Source: CAZKEW01 sp964558915
GTDB lineage: Bacteria > Acidobacteriota > Aminicenantia > Aminicenantales > UBA8522
Reading direction: 5' to 3'
Length of the DNA: 36,426 nucleotides
NCBI GenBank assembly: GCA_964558915.1
Contig: CAZLFV010000018.1
Coordinates: 1 to 36,426 of the forward strand
Shown here piece by piece: positions 15,249-22,652 of the stretch. The notes below the pieces were generated by a model that saw only the letters and a program-made list of their open reading frames with translations, ran no database searches and had not been told where the DNA came from. The position numbers and the translations under genes were made by a program. Position 1 is the first letter of the stretch, and each line of letters begins with the position of its first letter.

Positions 15249-16323
15249 CGTCTTTGAACCGGCCTTAAGCCGGCCCGGAGCGAGCATTTCTGAAGCAACA
15301 GTAGCGGAAGTAGCCGGGTCTGTCCTTTCGGCTCTCACGGAAGCCGGCTATAACGCGGTCATCCTTCCTCTTCGAGAAAGCCTGATGAGCCTTCTCCGCC
15401 GCATCAAAGAGCTGAAGGTGGATGTGCTCATCAACCTGTGCGAAGAATATCTGGGCCGGCCGCAGCTTGAGGCCAATGTTGCTGCTGTTTTCGAAGCCTT
15501 CGGAATCACCTTTACTGGCAACTCCTCCAAAGCCCTGGCCCTCTGCCAGGACAAGTTTAAGTCAAAAGCTATTCTCAATTCATTCGGTCTTCCCACCGCC
15601 AAAGGGCGGCTCGTGACTTCGCTCGACCAGAAGCTCGACCTCCGTTTTCCCCTGATTGTTAAGCCCAATCAAGAAGACGCCAGCCTGGGCATCAATCCGG
15701 ATTCTGTGGTCGATAGCCAGGAGGCCCTGACAAGGAAAATTAGCAAGATACTTACGGAGTACAAACAACCGGCCCTGGTGGAAGAATTCATCCAGGGGAG
15801 GGAGTTCAACGTCGCCCTCCTCGAGACGGATAAGCTTGAAGCTTTGCCTGTTTCTGAAATTGACTTCTCGACGATGCCGGAATCTACGCCCCGAATTTGC
15901 AGCTACGAGGCGAAGTGGTTTGAAGACAACATCCTGTTTGTGACGACGCCGGCCATCTGTCCCGCACCGATTGATGATTCGTTGCGCAAGCAGCTCCATC
16001 AGTATGCCCGGGCGGCTTTCCAGGCCATGGGCTGCCGGGATTATGCCCGGGTGGATTTCCGGATGGACAAGGAGGGCCGGGTCTACATCCTCGAAGTCAA
16101 CCCGAATCCCGATACCAGCCTTGATGCCGGCTACTGCCGGGCTCTCAAAGCCGCCGGGCTGGATTATGCCCAGTTCTGGAGCCTGATGATCGAGAATGCC
16201 CTGCGCCGGAAAGAAGAGCCCTGGTTCAGCTCGGAGGACGTGCGGATTGAATACCCGTTTTTCTGGCACCACGTCCTGGAGAAAGCCTTCAGCAAAAAAG
16301 GCCGCAGATGGTCCGAGCAATGA
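15211..16323 (+). CDS. ATP-grasp ligase 2, D-Ala-D-Ala ligase-like
   Basis: 370-residue paralogue of the preceding ligase. Shared stretches include YKQP(A/V)-x2-E-x-F-x2-GREF (about 184-199) and SYEAKW (231-236). The ATP site has LIVKPNQEDASLG (148-160), and Asp282, Glu295 and Asn297 bind Mg. After LEVN the loop is NPNPDTSLDAG instead of the Ddl NTSPG, so its acceptor differs both from Ddl and from ligase 1. A C-terminal tail rich in aromatic residues (EYPFFWHHVLEKAF) extends beyond the ATP-grasp core. The start ATG 15211 lies 38 bp inside the upstream gene; the frame is open to 15166 but that region is coding in the other frame. It overlaps the acetyltransferase gene by 16 bp. Confidence 0.85.
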   Translation: MERENTLIGIAYNVFEPALSRPGASISEATVAEVAGSVLSALTEAGYNAVILPLRESLMSLLRRIKELKVDVLINLCEEYLGRPQLEANVAAVFEAFGITFTGNSSKALALCQDKFKSKAILNSFGLPTAKGRLVTSLDQKLDLRFPLIVKPNQEDASLGINPDSVVDSQEALTRKISKILTEYKQPALVEEFIQGREFNVALLETDKLEALPVSEIDFSTMPESTPRICSYEAKWFEDNILFVTTPAICPAPIDDSLRKQLHQYARAAFQAMGCRDYARVDFRMDKEGRVYILEVNPNPDTSLDAGYCRALKAAGLDYAQFWSLMIENALRRKEEPWFSSEDVRIEYPFFWHHVLEKAFSKKGRRWSEQ

Positions 16324-16790
16324 CGCAGGAGGACGGCGAAGCAGTCTTGTCACTCATCGAGAAGACGGCCATGTTTACTCCGGTTGAGCTCTCCGTCGCC
16401 CGCGAGCTGATCGATATCTACCTCGGCAATCCCCAGCAAAAAGATTACGACATTGTCGTCGTTGAGAACGCCGAAGGCCAGGTCGTCGGCTATATGGCCT
16501 ATGGCTCCACACCGCTCACCGAGGGAGCGTACGACCTCTATTGGATGGCTGTCGCGCCCAACCAACAAGGCCGTGGTTATGGCAAAGAGCTGGTGCTCTG
16601 GCTGGAGAAAAAAGTGACGGACGCGGGAGGACGGTTGATCCTAATTGAGACGTCCTCCCAGCCCAAGTATGAGGGCACGCGCCGGTTCTATCTGGGCTTG
16701 GGCTACAGGGAAGTCTCGCGCATCCGCGATTTCTACAGGCCCGGGGATGACAGGATCTCCTACGCCAAATATTTTGGGATGAAGGAGTAA
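16308..16790 (+). CDS. GNAT-family N-acetyltransferase
   Basis: 160-residue acetyltransferase. The acetyl-CoA pyrophosphate loop is QGRGYG (87-92) after the beta4 strand YDLYWMAVAPNQ (75-86). The C-terminal FYLGLGYREVSRIRDFY is typical of the GNAT beta6-7 region. The acceptor is unknown. It is shorter than, and not evidently the same as, the beta-lysine acetyltransferase AblB known from methanogens. It starts 16 bp inside ligase 2 and ends 7 bp before the aminomutase gene, so an amine made in this operon, such as the side-chain or beta-amino group of beta-lysine or a peptide containing it, is a reasonable candidate substrate. Confidence 0.88.
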   Translation: MVRAMTQEDGEAVLSLIEKTAMFTPVELSVARELIDIYLGNPQQKDYDIVVVENAEGQVVGYMAYGSTPLTEGAYDLYWMAVAPNQQGRGYGKELVLWLEKKVTDAGGRLILIETSSQPKYEGTRRFYLGLGYREVSRIRDFYRPGDDRISYAKYFGMKE

Positions 16791-16797
16791 GGGGGAG

Positions 16798-17901
16798 ATG
16801 GAAGAAGAGTGGCAAAGAATTCTCAAGCGGAGCCTCAAATCTCCCGAAGAGGTCGCCCACTTTTTTGACCTGAATCCCGACAAGGTCAGGAAAATCTCCC
16901 GCGTCTTCCGGGTTCAGATAACGCCCTATTACGCCCGGTTGATCAAAGAGAAATGGGATCCGATCTATCGTCAGGTCGTCCCTGACATCGCTGAGCTTGA
17001 GGAACGGGACGGCACGGCTGATCCTCTCAGCGAGGATGACGACTCCCCGGTTCCGGGCCTTGTTCACCGTTATCCCGACCGAGTGCTCTTTCTCGTCTCC
17101 CACCTCTGCGCTTCCTACTGCCGTTTCTGCACCCGCAAGCGAAAAGTCGGCGATCCCCAAAAGATTCATCCCCGGTTCATCGAGGACGGAGTGGACTATA
17201 TCCGCCGTCACCAGGGAATCCGGGATGTGATCATTTCCGGCGGCGACCCGCTCATGCTCGGCGATGGGAAGCTGGAATACATCCTGAAGCTCTTGCGGGA
17301 CATCCCGCATGTGGAGATCCTCCGCATCGGGACGCGGATCCCGTGTTTTCTGCCCCAGCGCATCACTCCGGCGCTCGTGGCGATGCTCAGGAAGTACCAT
17401 CCGCTTTATCTCAATGTCCATTTCAACCATCCTGATGAGATCACCGAGGAATCTAGCCGGGCGCTCGGCCTCCTGGCTGATGCGGGAATACCACTGGGGA
17501 ATCAGACCGTCCTTTTGCGCGGGGTCAACGATGATCCTGCGGTAATGAAAAGGCTGATGCAGAAGCTCCTGACCGTGAGGGTCAGGCCGTACTATATCTA
17601 CCAGGCAGATTATGTCAAGGGCACAGCTTACCTGCGGACAACCGTGGAAAAAGGCATCGAGATCATGGAATCGCTGCGCGGCTGGACCTCAGGGCTGGCT
17701 GTTCCTTACTATGTGATCGACGCTCCGGGTGGCGGCGGGAAAATCCCGATTGTGCCTTCCTACCTCCAGTCGATCAATGACGAGCAGGTCGTCGTGCGCA
17801 ATTATGCCGGCGAATTATTCGTGTATCCACAGGTCCGGCAGAAGCCGGGGAAAAAGCCGCGGAGTATCACCCCCTGCTACGATTTCCCCACGAATCCCTG
17901 A
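16798..17901 (+). CDS. kamA: KamA-family lysine 2,3-aminomutase (radical SAM, PLP)
   Basis: Radical SAM/PLP enzyme predicted to move the alpha-amino group of lysine to the beta carbon. The cluster motif is CASYCRFC (Cys104, Cys108, Cys111), followed by TRKR, whose Arg contacts the substrate carboxylate in the known enzyme. ISGGDPL (146-152) is the SAM-binding strand. DAPGGGGK carries the PLP lysine Lys315. Asp271 (YIYQADY) and Asp308 (VIDAPGG) match the two Asp residues that bind the lysine side-chain amine in clostridial LAM; glutamate 2,3-aminomutases have Lys and Asn there. Lysine is therefore the favoured substrate. At 367 residues it lacks much of the C-terminal oligomerisation tail of the 416-residue clostridial enzyme. 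Last gene of the operon. Confidence 0.9.
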   Translation: MEEEWQRILKRSLKSPEEVAHFFDLNPDKVRKISRVFRVQITPYYARLIKEKWDPIYRQVVPDIAELEERDGTADPLSEDDDSPVPGLVHRYPDRVLFLVSHLCASYCRFCTRKRKVGDPQKIHPRFIEDGVDYIRRHQGIRDVIISGGDPLMLGDGKLEYILKLLRDIPHVEILRIGTRIPCFLPQRITPALVAMLRKYHPLYLNVHFNHPDEITEESSRALGLLADAGIPLGNQTVLLRGVNDDPAVMKRLMQKLLTVRVRPYYIYQADYVKGTAYLRTTVEKGIEIMESLRGWTSGLAVPYYVIDAPGGGGKIPIVPSYLQSINDEQVVVRNYAGELFVYPQVRQKPGKKPRSITPCYDFPTNP

Positions 17902-17990
17902 TCGGGATGGGGCACCCTCAAACGAGCGCATCGAATTCCCTTAGTGCTGCTTTAAAACAAAGAAGGTGGAAGCGCGCCGGGTTTCGCGGC
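17902..17990. other. Short gap between convergent operons
   Basis: This 89-bp interval separates the stop of the aminomutase gene from the end of the GKRP-like gene. I see no hairpin with a T-tract and no small gene. Confidence 0.5.
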
Positions 17991-20117
17991 TCAATTGACC
18001 GTGGCCAGGTATTGACTCAGCCCGACCTTCTGGAGCACCGCAAGGGCGTCCGCGTTTGAAACCCCCCGGTTCTGGCGCAAGGACTCAAGGATGCGGATGA
18101 TGGAAAGGGCCACCTCTGCCGTCTGGCCCGCGGTTTCTTTTTTGTCTTTGAGGAAGGCGATGGCGTCATACAGGACGGCATTGGCTTCGCCGTAGGAAAT
18201 GGGCGCACGGTAGCCGCGCTGTTTCACCCACGCTGGACGAGCCAGGACATCGTTGACGTGGGACTGGATGAGATAGGTGGCCCGGCCGATGAGCTTGAGG
18301 TTCGAGGGGCTGACATTTGTCATCGTGTTGCCGATGACCTTTCCAAGGAGGGTCATCACTTCCGTGGAGTGGGCGTTGAGAAGCATCTTCAGGCCGACCT
18401 GCTGGCTTACACCGAAGGGGTCGTTTTCGTTAGAAATACGGAGATAGATGAATGGTCCTGCGGCGCTAGGGAGGAATTCGGATAATCCGGCGGCAGGCTC
18501 ACTGCCGACAATGATCAGACCGAGCCGAGCTCCGTTTTGGAGAAAGAGGTCGGCAAACAGGCGGGAAGTGGAGCCCTCCTTCTTGAGTTCGTCTTCCTCC
18601 GGGTTGACCAGGATCATTACTCCGAGGTCGCCCTGTTTTGGGCTGCGCCGTTTGATGTTCATTTCGGAGAAGGAAAAATCATAAAGGGACTGCTGGTCGT
18701 TGCCAGCCCGTTTCAGGCTCTCCAGGGCGGCCTGACGGAGATAAGAATCTTGGATCTCTTCTTCGAAAGGCTTTTTATAAAATTCAGGAGACAAGCCCCG
18801 GAATGGCCGGCCTAGAAAAGCTTGCCAGGCGTCTTCGAGGCTTCGGGCCGGCGTCCAAACCTGGATCCAGCACCTGCGTTTTGGCTCGGCCGTTGTGTCG
18901 AGAGGATAGAGCCGGAAAGTCGGGCTTCGTTCGGTGCTGTCGATGAAGACAGTGATCATCATTTTTCTGGCAAAGTATGTGGAAAAATGAGCCTGAGCGT
19001 ATGTTTCGGCTTCGAGCACCGTGAGAGGAGCGATGGCCGGGATATTCCTCTTCACTTCGCCGAGGACAGAAGAGAAGCGGTGGAGCCGTTCCTCAAACGT
19101 CGGAGCGTTTTCGAACCCCGCCCTGGCCAATTCCTTCTTGGAAAGGAATTCGCTGAGGGTTTGCCGGACCGCTTCCTGGAGGGCATGCCCGATGATGTAG
19201 GTTTCGATGGTCGTGGCCTGCATCCGGGTGGATCCGGTGATGGCTTGCGGGCCGGTGGTCAGGTTGAGCTTGGTGATGCCCGGTTCCTCGAGCACCCGGC
19301 GGCTGCGCTCGAACGGGAGGAGCCGCTCATCGGGATTATTATAAACGAAAAAGAGCTTCTGTCGGGTTTTGGCAGGGTCGTAGACTCCGTTCTCTTTCCA
19401 CAAGTCCAGAGCGGCCAGGATCGTCCCGATAACCGAGGACGTTTCGCCGCCCTCAGTGACACAGATCATCACATCGCCCTTTTTGATTCCCCTGTCGGTG
19501 AGCTGGAGCCGGCCGACAAGCTGCAAGTCTTCGAATCCTTCAAGGGAGCTGATCAGAGCGCGGTCGGCTCCGGTCATCTCACCGATGAGCTCGTCCTCGA
19601 TGGCCGGGGAAAGGCGTCCCTTGAGCTTCGGCCAGAGTTTTTCGTCTGCTTTGAGCGTTTTCCAGAAGGGACGCCAGAACGAGCTTTCCATCTGTTTGGC
19701 CAGCCGTCCTGTGGCGCCGCATCCGTAAACATAAATCTTGTTCTGAGAAAAGATGGCTTCTCGGACGGCCGCGACGAGCGGTTCAATAGCCGCCTTGTCC
19801 GAGGCCAGGGAATCAAGACGCTGGCTGATATCGTCTTCCACTGAGAACAGCATCCTGAGTCCGTCGGCAGGGTCCTTCTGGCTGCGCTCACTCAGATTCC
19901 AGGTCTTGGGATGGCGCTGCTCGGTGAGAAGCGTGTGGAGCTGGAATTGCGTTTTGTTCTGGACGTAGTCGATGGATTCAGGGGAGGCGGAGAGGTCGAG
20001 AAGCTTGAGCAGGCCGACCTCGGCCTCCTGGGACGAAGGCGAACCCGGAGACAATGTACTTAGAGAAACGATAAGAACAATAAGAATAATAAGGAAAAAG
20101 AGCCTCGGCTTATCCAT
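17991..20117 (-). CDS. GKRP/MurQ-like double SIS-domain protein with N-terminal signal or anchor
   Basis: 708-residue protein with two SIS (sugar-phosphate isomerase) domains arranged as in glucokinase regulatory protein. SIS1 has GCGATGRL (132-139), LEGFED (192-197), VTEGGETSSV and TGSTRM (294-299). The C-terminal part has LLNAHSTEVMTLLGKVIGN, matching a GKRP-typical helix. MurQ etherase uses two glutamates: the second is kept (Glu193), but the first is Ser146, as in GKRP, so etherase activity is doubtful. Residues 7-22 are strongly hydrophobic after Lys3/Arg5, like a signal peptide or anchor, which is unexpected for a sugar-phosphate binder. ATG 20117 overlaps the deaminase gene by 8 bp; the frame is open to 20177. 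Last gene of the tat operon. Confidence 0.85.
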   Translation of the reverse strand: MDKPRLFFLIILIVLIVSLSTLSPGSPSSQEAEVGLLKLLDLSASPESIDYVQNKTQFQLHTLLTEQRHPKTWNLSERSQKDPADGLRMLFSVEDDISQRLDSLASDKAAIEPLVAAVREAIFSQNKIYVYGCGATGRLAKQMESSFWRPFWKTLKADEKLWPKLKGRLSPAIEDELIGEMTGADRALISSLEGFEDLQLVGRLQLTDRGIKKGDVMICVTEGGETSSVIGTILAALDLWKENGVYDPAKTRQKLFFVYNNPDERLLPFERSRRVLEEPGITKLNLTTGPQAITGSTRMQATTIETYIIGHALQEAVRQTLSEFLSKKELARAGFENAPTFEERLHRFSSVLGEVKRNIPAIAPLTVLEAETYAQAHFSTYFARKMMITVFIDSTERSPTFRLYPLDTTAEPKRRCWIQVWTPARSLEDAWQAFLGRPFRGLSPEFYKKPFEEEIQDSYLRQAALESLKRAGNDQQSLYDFSFSEMNIKRRSPKQGDLGVMILVNPEEDELKKEGSTSRLFADLFLQNGARLGLIIVGSEPAAGLSEFLPSAAGPFIYLRISNENDPFGVSQQVGLKMLLNAHSTEVMTLLGKVIGNTMTNVSPSNLKLIGRATYLIQSHVNDVLARPAWVKQRGYRAPISYGEANAVLYDAIAFLKDKKETAGQTAEVALSIIRILESLRQNRGVSNADALAVLQKVGLSQYLATVN

Positions 20118-20625
20118 ACTGATGCCGGTCGTCAATAATATCTCCCTTGGTCCAGTCCTTTGCCCATTGAGAAACACGGAAGATTTTCTTTTTGCCGGCG
20201 GCCGTAGAGCAGATGACGCGGTTCAGGCCGGCGTTGATGATCATTTTCTTGCAGATGAAGCAGGGAAAGGCATTCACCGGTTTCCCCTCGCCGGGGATGC
20301 TGCCGTAAATATAGATATCGCCGCCGAGCAGGCTGACCCCCGCCCGGGCCGCGTTGATGATGGCGTTTTGTTCAGCGTGCACGCTCCGGCAGAGTTCATA
20401 GCGCTCGCCGTGGGGAATGCCGAGCTTGTCCCGGAGACAGAACCCGTGTTCGAAGCTGTCCCGGGTCTTGCGCGGGGCGCCCGCGTACCCAGTGGAAATG
20501 ATCTGGTCATCCCGCACAATAATGGTGCCGATGGAGCGCCGAAAGCAAGTGCTCCGGCGGGCGACTTCTTTGGCGATCCCGAGATAATACTCGTCTTTGG
20601 AGATGCGTTTTGATTTCATAGGCAT
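20110..20625 (-). CDS. dCMP deaminase-family protein
   Basis: Zinc-dependent cytidine/deoxycytidylate deaminase of 171 residues, expected to convert dCMP to dUMP for dTMP synthesis. The zinc and catalytic motif HAEQNAI (His83, Glu85) and PCFICKK (Cys122, Cys125) are intact, with the insert GERYELCRSV before the first motif that is usual in this subgroup. An ATG two codons later (20619) is an alternative start; AGGA lies about 10 nt before 20625. It overlaps the upstream kinase-like gene by 10 bp and the downstream GKRP-like gene by 8 bp. A role in nucleotide supply is most likely. Confidence 0.9.
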   Translation of the reverse strand: MPMKSKRISKDEYYLGIAKEVARRSTCFRRSIGTIIVRDDQIISTGYAGAPRKTRDSFEHGFCLRDKLGIPHGERYELCRSVHAEQNAIINAARAGVSLLGGDIYIYGSIPGEGKPVNAFPCFICKKMIINAGLNRVICSTAAGKKKIFRVSQWAKDWTKGDIIDDRHQYG

Positions 20626-21158
20626 TTCTCTATCTTCCTGCGAAGGGCGGCTAGCGTTCCGTCGTTGATGATGGTGATGTCGGCCAGAGCAAGACAGTAG
20701 CGGAGCTGTTGTTCTCCGACGTCACCCGACATTTCTTCGTTTTCCTTGGCGATAAATTCCGCCAGGGTTGAGGCTGATTCTGCCCTTCCTCTTTTTTTTA
20801 TTCTTTTATACCTTAATTCCACCGGCGCATCGATGGCGAGGAGAAGAAAGCCCGGCTGTTTGCGGAAAAAAGTGACCTCTTCGCTGGTGCGGATGCTGTC
20901 GATGACTGCCTTTTTCGCTTTGATTTTTCTCATGACCCGGCGGGCCAGGATATCGGCGCCATATCGTTTGCGCAGGGCATTGCCCTGAGCGATTAGGTTA
21001 TCCCGCGTGGGCTCCTTTCCTTTTTTTCTCAATTCCTCGCGGATCTCGTCTGAAAGAGAGAAATAGGCGTAACCCTTTTTTGCAAGAATGGCGGCCACTT
21101 CTCCTTTGCCCGCTCCGTTCGTTCCGGTGAGGCCGATGAGACGTCTTTCTTTTGGCAT
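20616..21158 (-). CDS. P-loop nucleotide kinase-like protein
   Basis: 180-residue P-loop NTPase with Walker A GTNGAGKG (12-19), a LID-like Arg-rich region (RIKKRGRAES) and a C-terminal ADITIINDGTLAALRRKI typical of dephospho-CoA kinase and adenylate-kinase relatives. It most resembles the uncharacterised UPF0200/nucleoside-monophosphate-kinase-like group, so a dNMP kinase role beside dCMP deaminase is attractive but unproven. Overlap with the deaminase gene (10 bp) suggests the two act together. It lies 21 bp after tatC. Confidence 0.78.
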   Translation of the reverse strand: MPKERRLIGLTGTNGAGKGEVAAILAKKGYAYFSLSDEIREELRKKGKEPTRDNLIAQGNALRKRYGADILARRVMRKIKAKKAVIDSIRTSEEVTFFRKQPGFLLLAIDAPVELRYKRIKKRGRAESASTLAEFIAKENEEMSGDVGEQQLRYCLALADITIINDGTLAALRRKIEKCL

Positions 21159-21179
21159 GTCTTGTCCGTGTTCTCCCGG

Positions 21180-21941
21180 CTACCCGGAGATATCCCTTCG
21201 TCCTTCCTCCGCAGGACCGTTGGCCGCGCGGCGGTCCTTCCGTTCCTTGCCGAAAATAAACGCAATCAAAATGCCCAGGCCATACAGGGCGAGCATCGGA
21301 ACGGCGACGATGCTCTGGGTGATCATATCTGGAGTCGGCGTGATCAAAGCGGCGATGACGAAGACGGCAAGGACGGCGTATTTGAAATTGCGGATCATCC
21401 AGTGCGAAGTGATGAGGCCGAGTTTCGACAGGAAAAAGATGAGGGTTGGAGTCTCGAAGACCAGGGCGATTCCGAGCAGCACCTTCAGAGAAAAGCTGAA
21501 ATATGTGTCGACCGTAAGGACCGGGTTGAAGTCCGAGCCCAAGCTGATGAAAAACCGGCAGGCCCAAGGGAAGACAATGAAATAGCCGAAGAGCCCGCCC
21601 AGGATAAAGAAAATCGTGGTGAGCAGGACAAACGGAATGACATATTTCTTTTCTTTCTGGTAAAGGCCTGGGGCGACAAAATACCAGAGCTGAAGGAACA
21701 AGAACGGAGCCGTGACAAAAATGGCGGTGAGAAAGGCGACCTTCATGTAGAGCATGAACGGGGCGGTCAGGCTGGTGTAGGCCATCTTCACACCCTCGGG
21801 CAGGTATTGGGTTACCGGCCTGGCCAGAATTTCGAACACCCTCTTGCTGAAGATCCAGCAGGGAATGACGGCAACGAAAATCGCGATTGCGGAATAAAAG
21901 AGCCTCTTTCTCAGGTCTTCGAGATGTTCAAGGAAGGTCAT
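21180..21941 (-). CDS. tatC: Sec-independent translocase subunit TatC
   Basis: Core receptor of the twin-arginine protein export pathway in the inner membrane. The 253-residue protein starts with the conserved MTFLEHLEDLRKRL, binds twin-arginine signal peptides in this region, and has six membrane segments (for example LLTTIFFILGGLFGYFIVFP and VLAVFVIAALITPTPDMITQ). The Pro-rich PTPDMITQ before the last helices is typical. The frame is open to 22130 but that would read through tatA; ATG 21941, 4 bp after the tatA stop, is the family start. The C-terminal tail is short and charged. Confidence 0.95.
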   Translation of the reverse strand: MTFLEHLEDLRKRLFYSAIAIFVAVIPCWIFSKRVFEILARPVTQYLPEGVKMAYTSLTAPFMLYMKVAFLTAIFVTAPFLFLQLWYFVAPGLYQKEKKYVIPFVLLTTIFFILGGLFGYFIVFPWACRFFISLGSDFNPVLTVDTYFSFSLKVLLGIALVFETPTLIFFLSKLGLITSHWMIRNFKYAVLAVFVIAALITPTPDMITQSIVAVPMLALYGLGILIAFIFGKERKDRRAANGPAEEGRRDISG

Positions 21942-21945
21942 CTCG

Positions 21946-22191
21946 TCAGGAGATTTTCTTCCCTTCCTCATCCTGGGTGATGTCCTTTTTAAGCTCTTCC
22001 TTGATTTCCCGGAACTCTTCGGCGTGAATCTCCTGGTCGATTTTGTCCTTGATTTCGTCTGAAGCTTTGCGGAATTCCCGGAGGGCTCTCCCGATCGACT
22101 TGCCCACTTCGGGGAGTTTTTTGGGCCCAAAAATCAGCAGGGCGATGGCCATGATAATGATAAGCTCGGGCAGGCCGATATTTCCGAACAT
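21946..22191 (-). CDS. tatA: Sec-independent translocase subunit TatA/TatB family
   Basis: 81-residue membrane protein with one N-terminal helix (GLPELIIIMAIALLIF), the hinge motif FGPKKLPEVGKSIGRALREF forming the amphipathic helix, and a charged tail. This is the TatA/TatB pattern. With only one such gene next to tatC, a TatA that also fills the TatB role is likely. ATG 22191 agrees with the promoter at 22223-22251, which gives a leader of about 25 nt; an upstream in-frame ATG at 22251 would lie at the promoter. First gene of the tatA-tatC-kinase-deaminase-GKRP operon. Confidence 0.93.
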   Translation of the reverse strand: MFGNIGLPELIIIMAIALLIFGPKKLPEVGKSIGRALREFRKASDEIKDKIDQEIHAEEFREIKEELKKDITQDEEGKKIS

Positions 22192-22222
22192 CTGATTTTG
22201 AACCCGGCCAAAGGGCAAATAG

Positions 22223-22251
22223 AATATAGCCCTTATGCCGAGATTAGTCAA
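22223..22251 (-). promoter_or_regulatory. Promoter for the tatA operon
   Basis: On the minus strand TTGACT (22251-22246), 17 bp and TATATT (22228-22223). It is a strong match, placing the transcript start near 22216. Confidence 0.65.
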
Positions 22252-22485
22252 GGAAACCTAGCAACGCATCGCCTTTCTATTCCTGTGGTCGGGGCGGGGC
22301 CTGTCGCCGTTCACCCCCGGCGCCCTCGCGGTCAGTTATGTTGTTTCTGGAGCCAAAGACTGGGGCATCAAACGCTCGGGGCGGCGGGGGGCCCCCGAAC
22401 TGCGCCACCCGCCCCTTCCATCAGTATGGGACTATCATGGAAACGGAGAGGTTCATACTTCAATTGAAGGCAGTAAGATGTTAGC
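22252..22485. other. Gene-free, GC-rich structured stretch
   Basis: This part between two divergent operons is strongly GC-rich and self-complementary, for example GGGGCGG with CCGCCCC around 22376-22420 and a GGGGGCCCCC palindrome. A frame of 93 codons (22262-22543) is open but has no usable start codon or ribosome binding site. I recognise no known structured RNA. It could be a degraded gene or a repeat insertion. Confidence 0.35.
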
Positions 22486-22493
22486 GGGTGAGG

Positions 22494-22563
22494 GCAATAA
22501 TTTTGGTTGTCTTTCTGGTCGGCATCCATCCCGCCCAACATGAAATGCCGTTCGAATTATTGC
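22494..22563. repeat. Palindromic element (nested inverted repeat)
   Basis: GCAATAATT (22494-22502) pairs with AATTATTGC (22555-22563), and inside it CGGCAT (22520-22525) pairs with ATGCCG (22545-22550). Partial pairing extends the outer arms by about nine more positions. The centre (22521-22547) shares 23 of 27 bases with 12837-12863, another intergenic site. This looks like a dispersed palindromic repeat or a structured RNA. Confidence 0.5.
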
Positions 22564-22606
22564 TCTAACCCCTCTGCATTCCGCCCCTTGTCCTCACATG
22601 AATAAC

Positions 22607-22635
22607 TTTACAAGAAAAGGGCGGTTTGCTAAGAT
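22607..22635 (+). promoter_or_regulatory. Promoter for the S41 peptidase-led gene run
   Basis: TTTACA (22607-22612), 17 bp and TAAGAT (22630-22635). Transcription would begin near 22642, about 11 nt before ATG 22653, and no Shine-Dalgarno is evident, so the mRNA may be nearly leaderless. Confidence 0.5.
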
Positions 22636-22652
22636 GAGGGCTCACGCTGCTC

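Noticed and set aside
14154..16323. Cell-wall D-Ala-D-Ala ligases (Ddl)
   Set aside because: Acceptor loops differ from Ddl, two paralogues occur together, and no peptidoglycan gene is nearby.
20110..21158. Anti-phage dCTP deaminase defence system
   Set aside because: Domains are separate genes inside a tat/housekeeping operon with no other defence genes, so nucleotide metabolism is the simpler reading; kept only as a comparison.
22262..22543. 93-codon open frame in the GC-rich gap
   Set aside because: No start codon with a ribosome binding site and no recognisable motif; open frames of this size occur by chance in GC-rich DNA.
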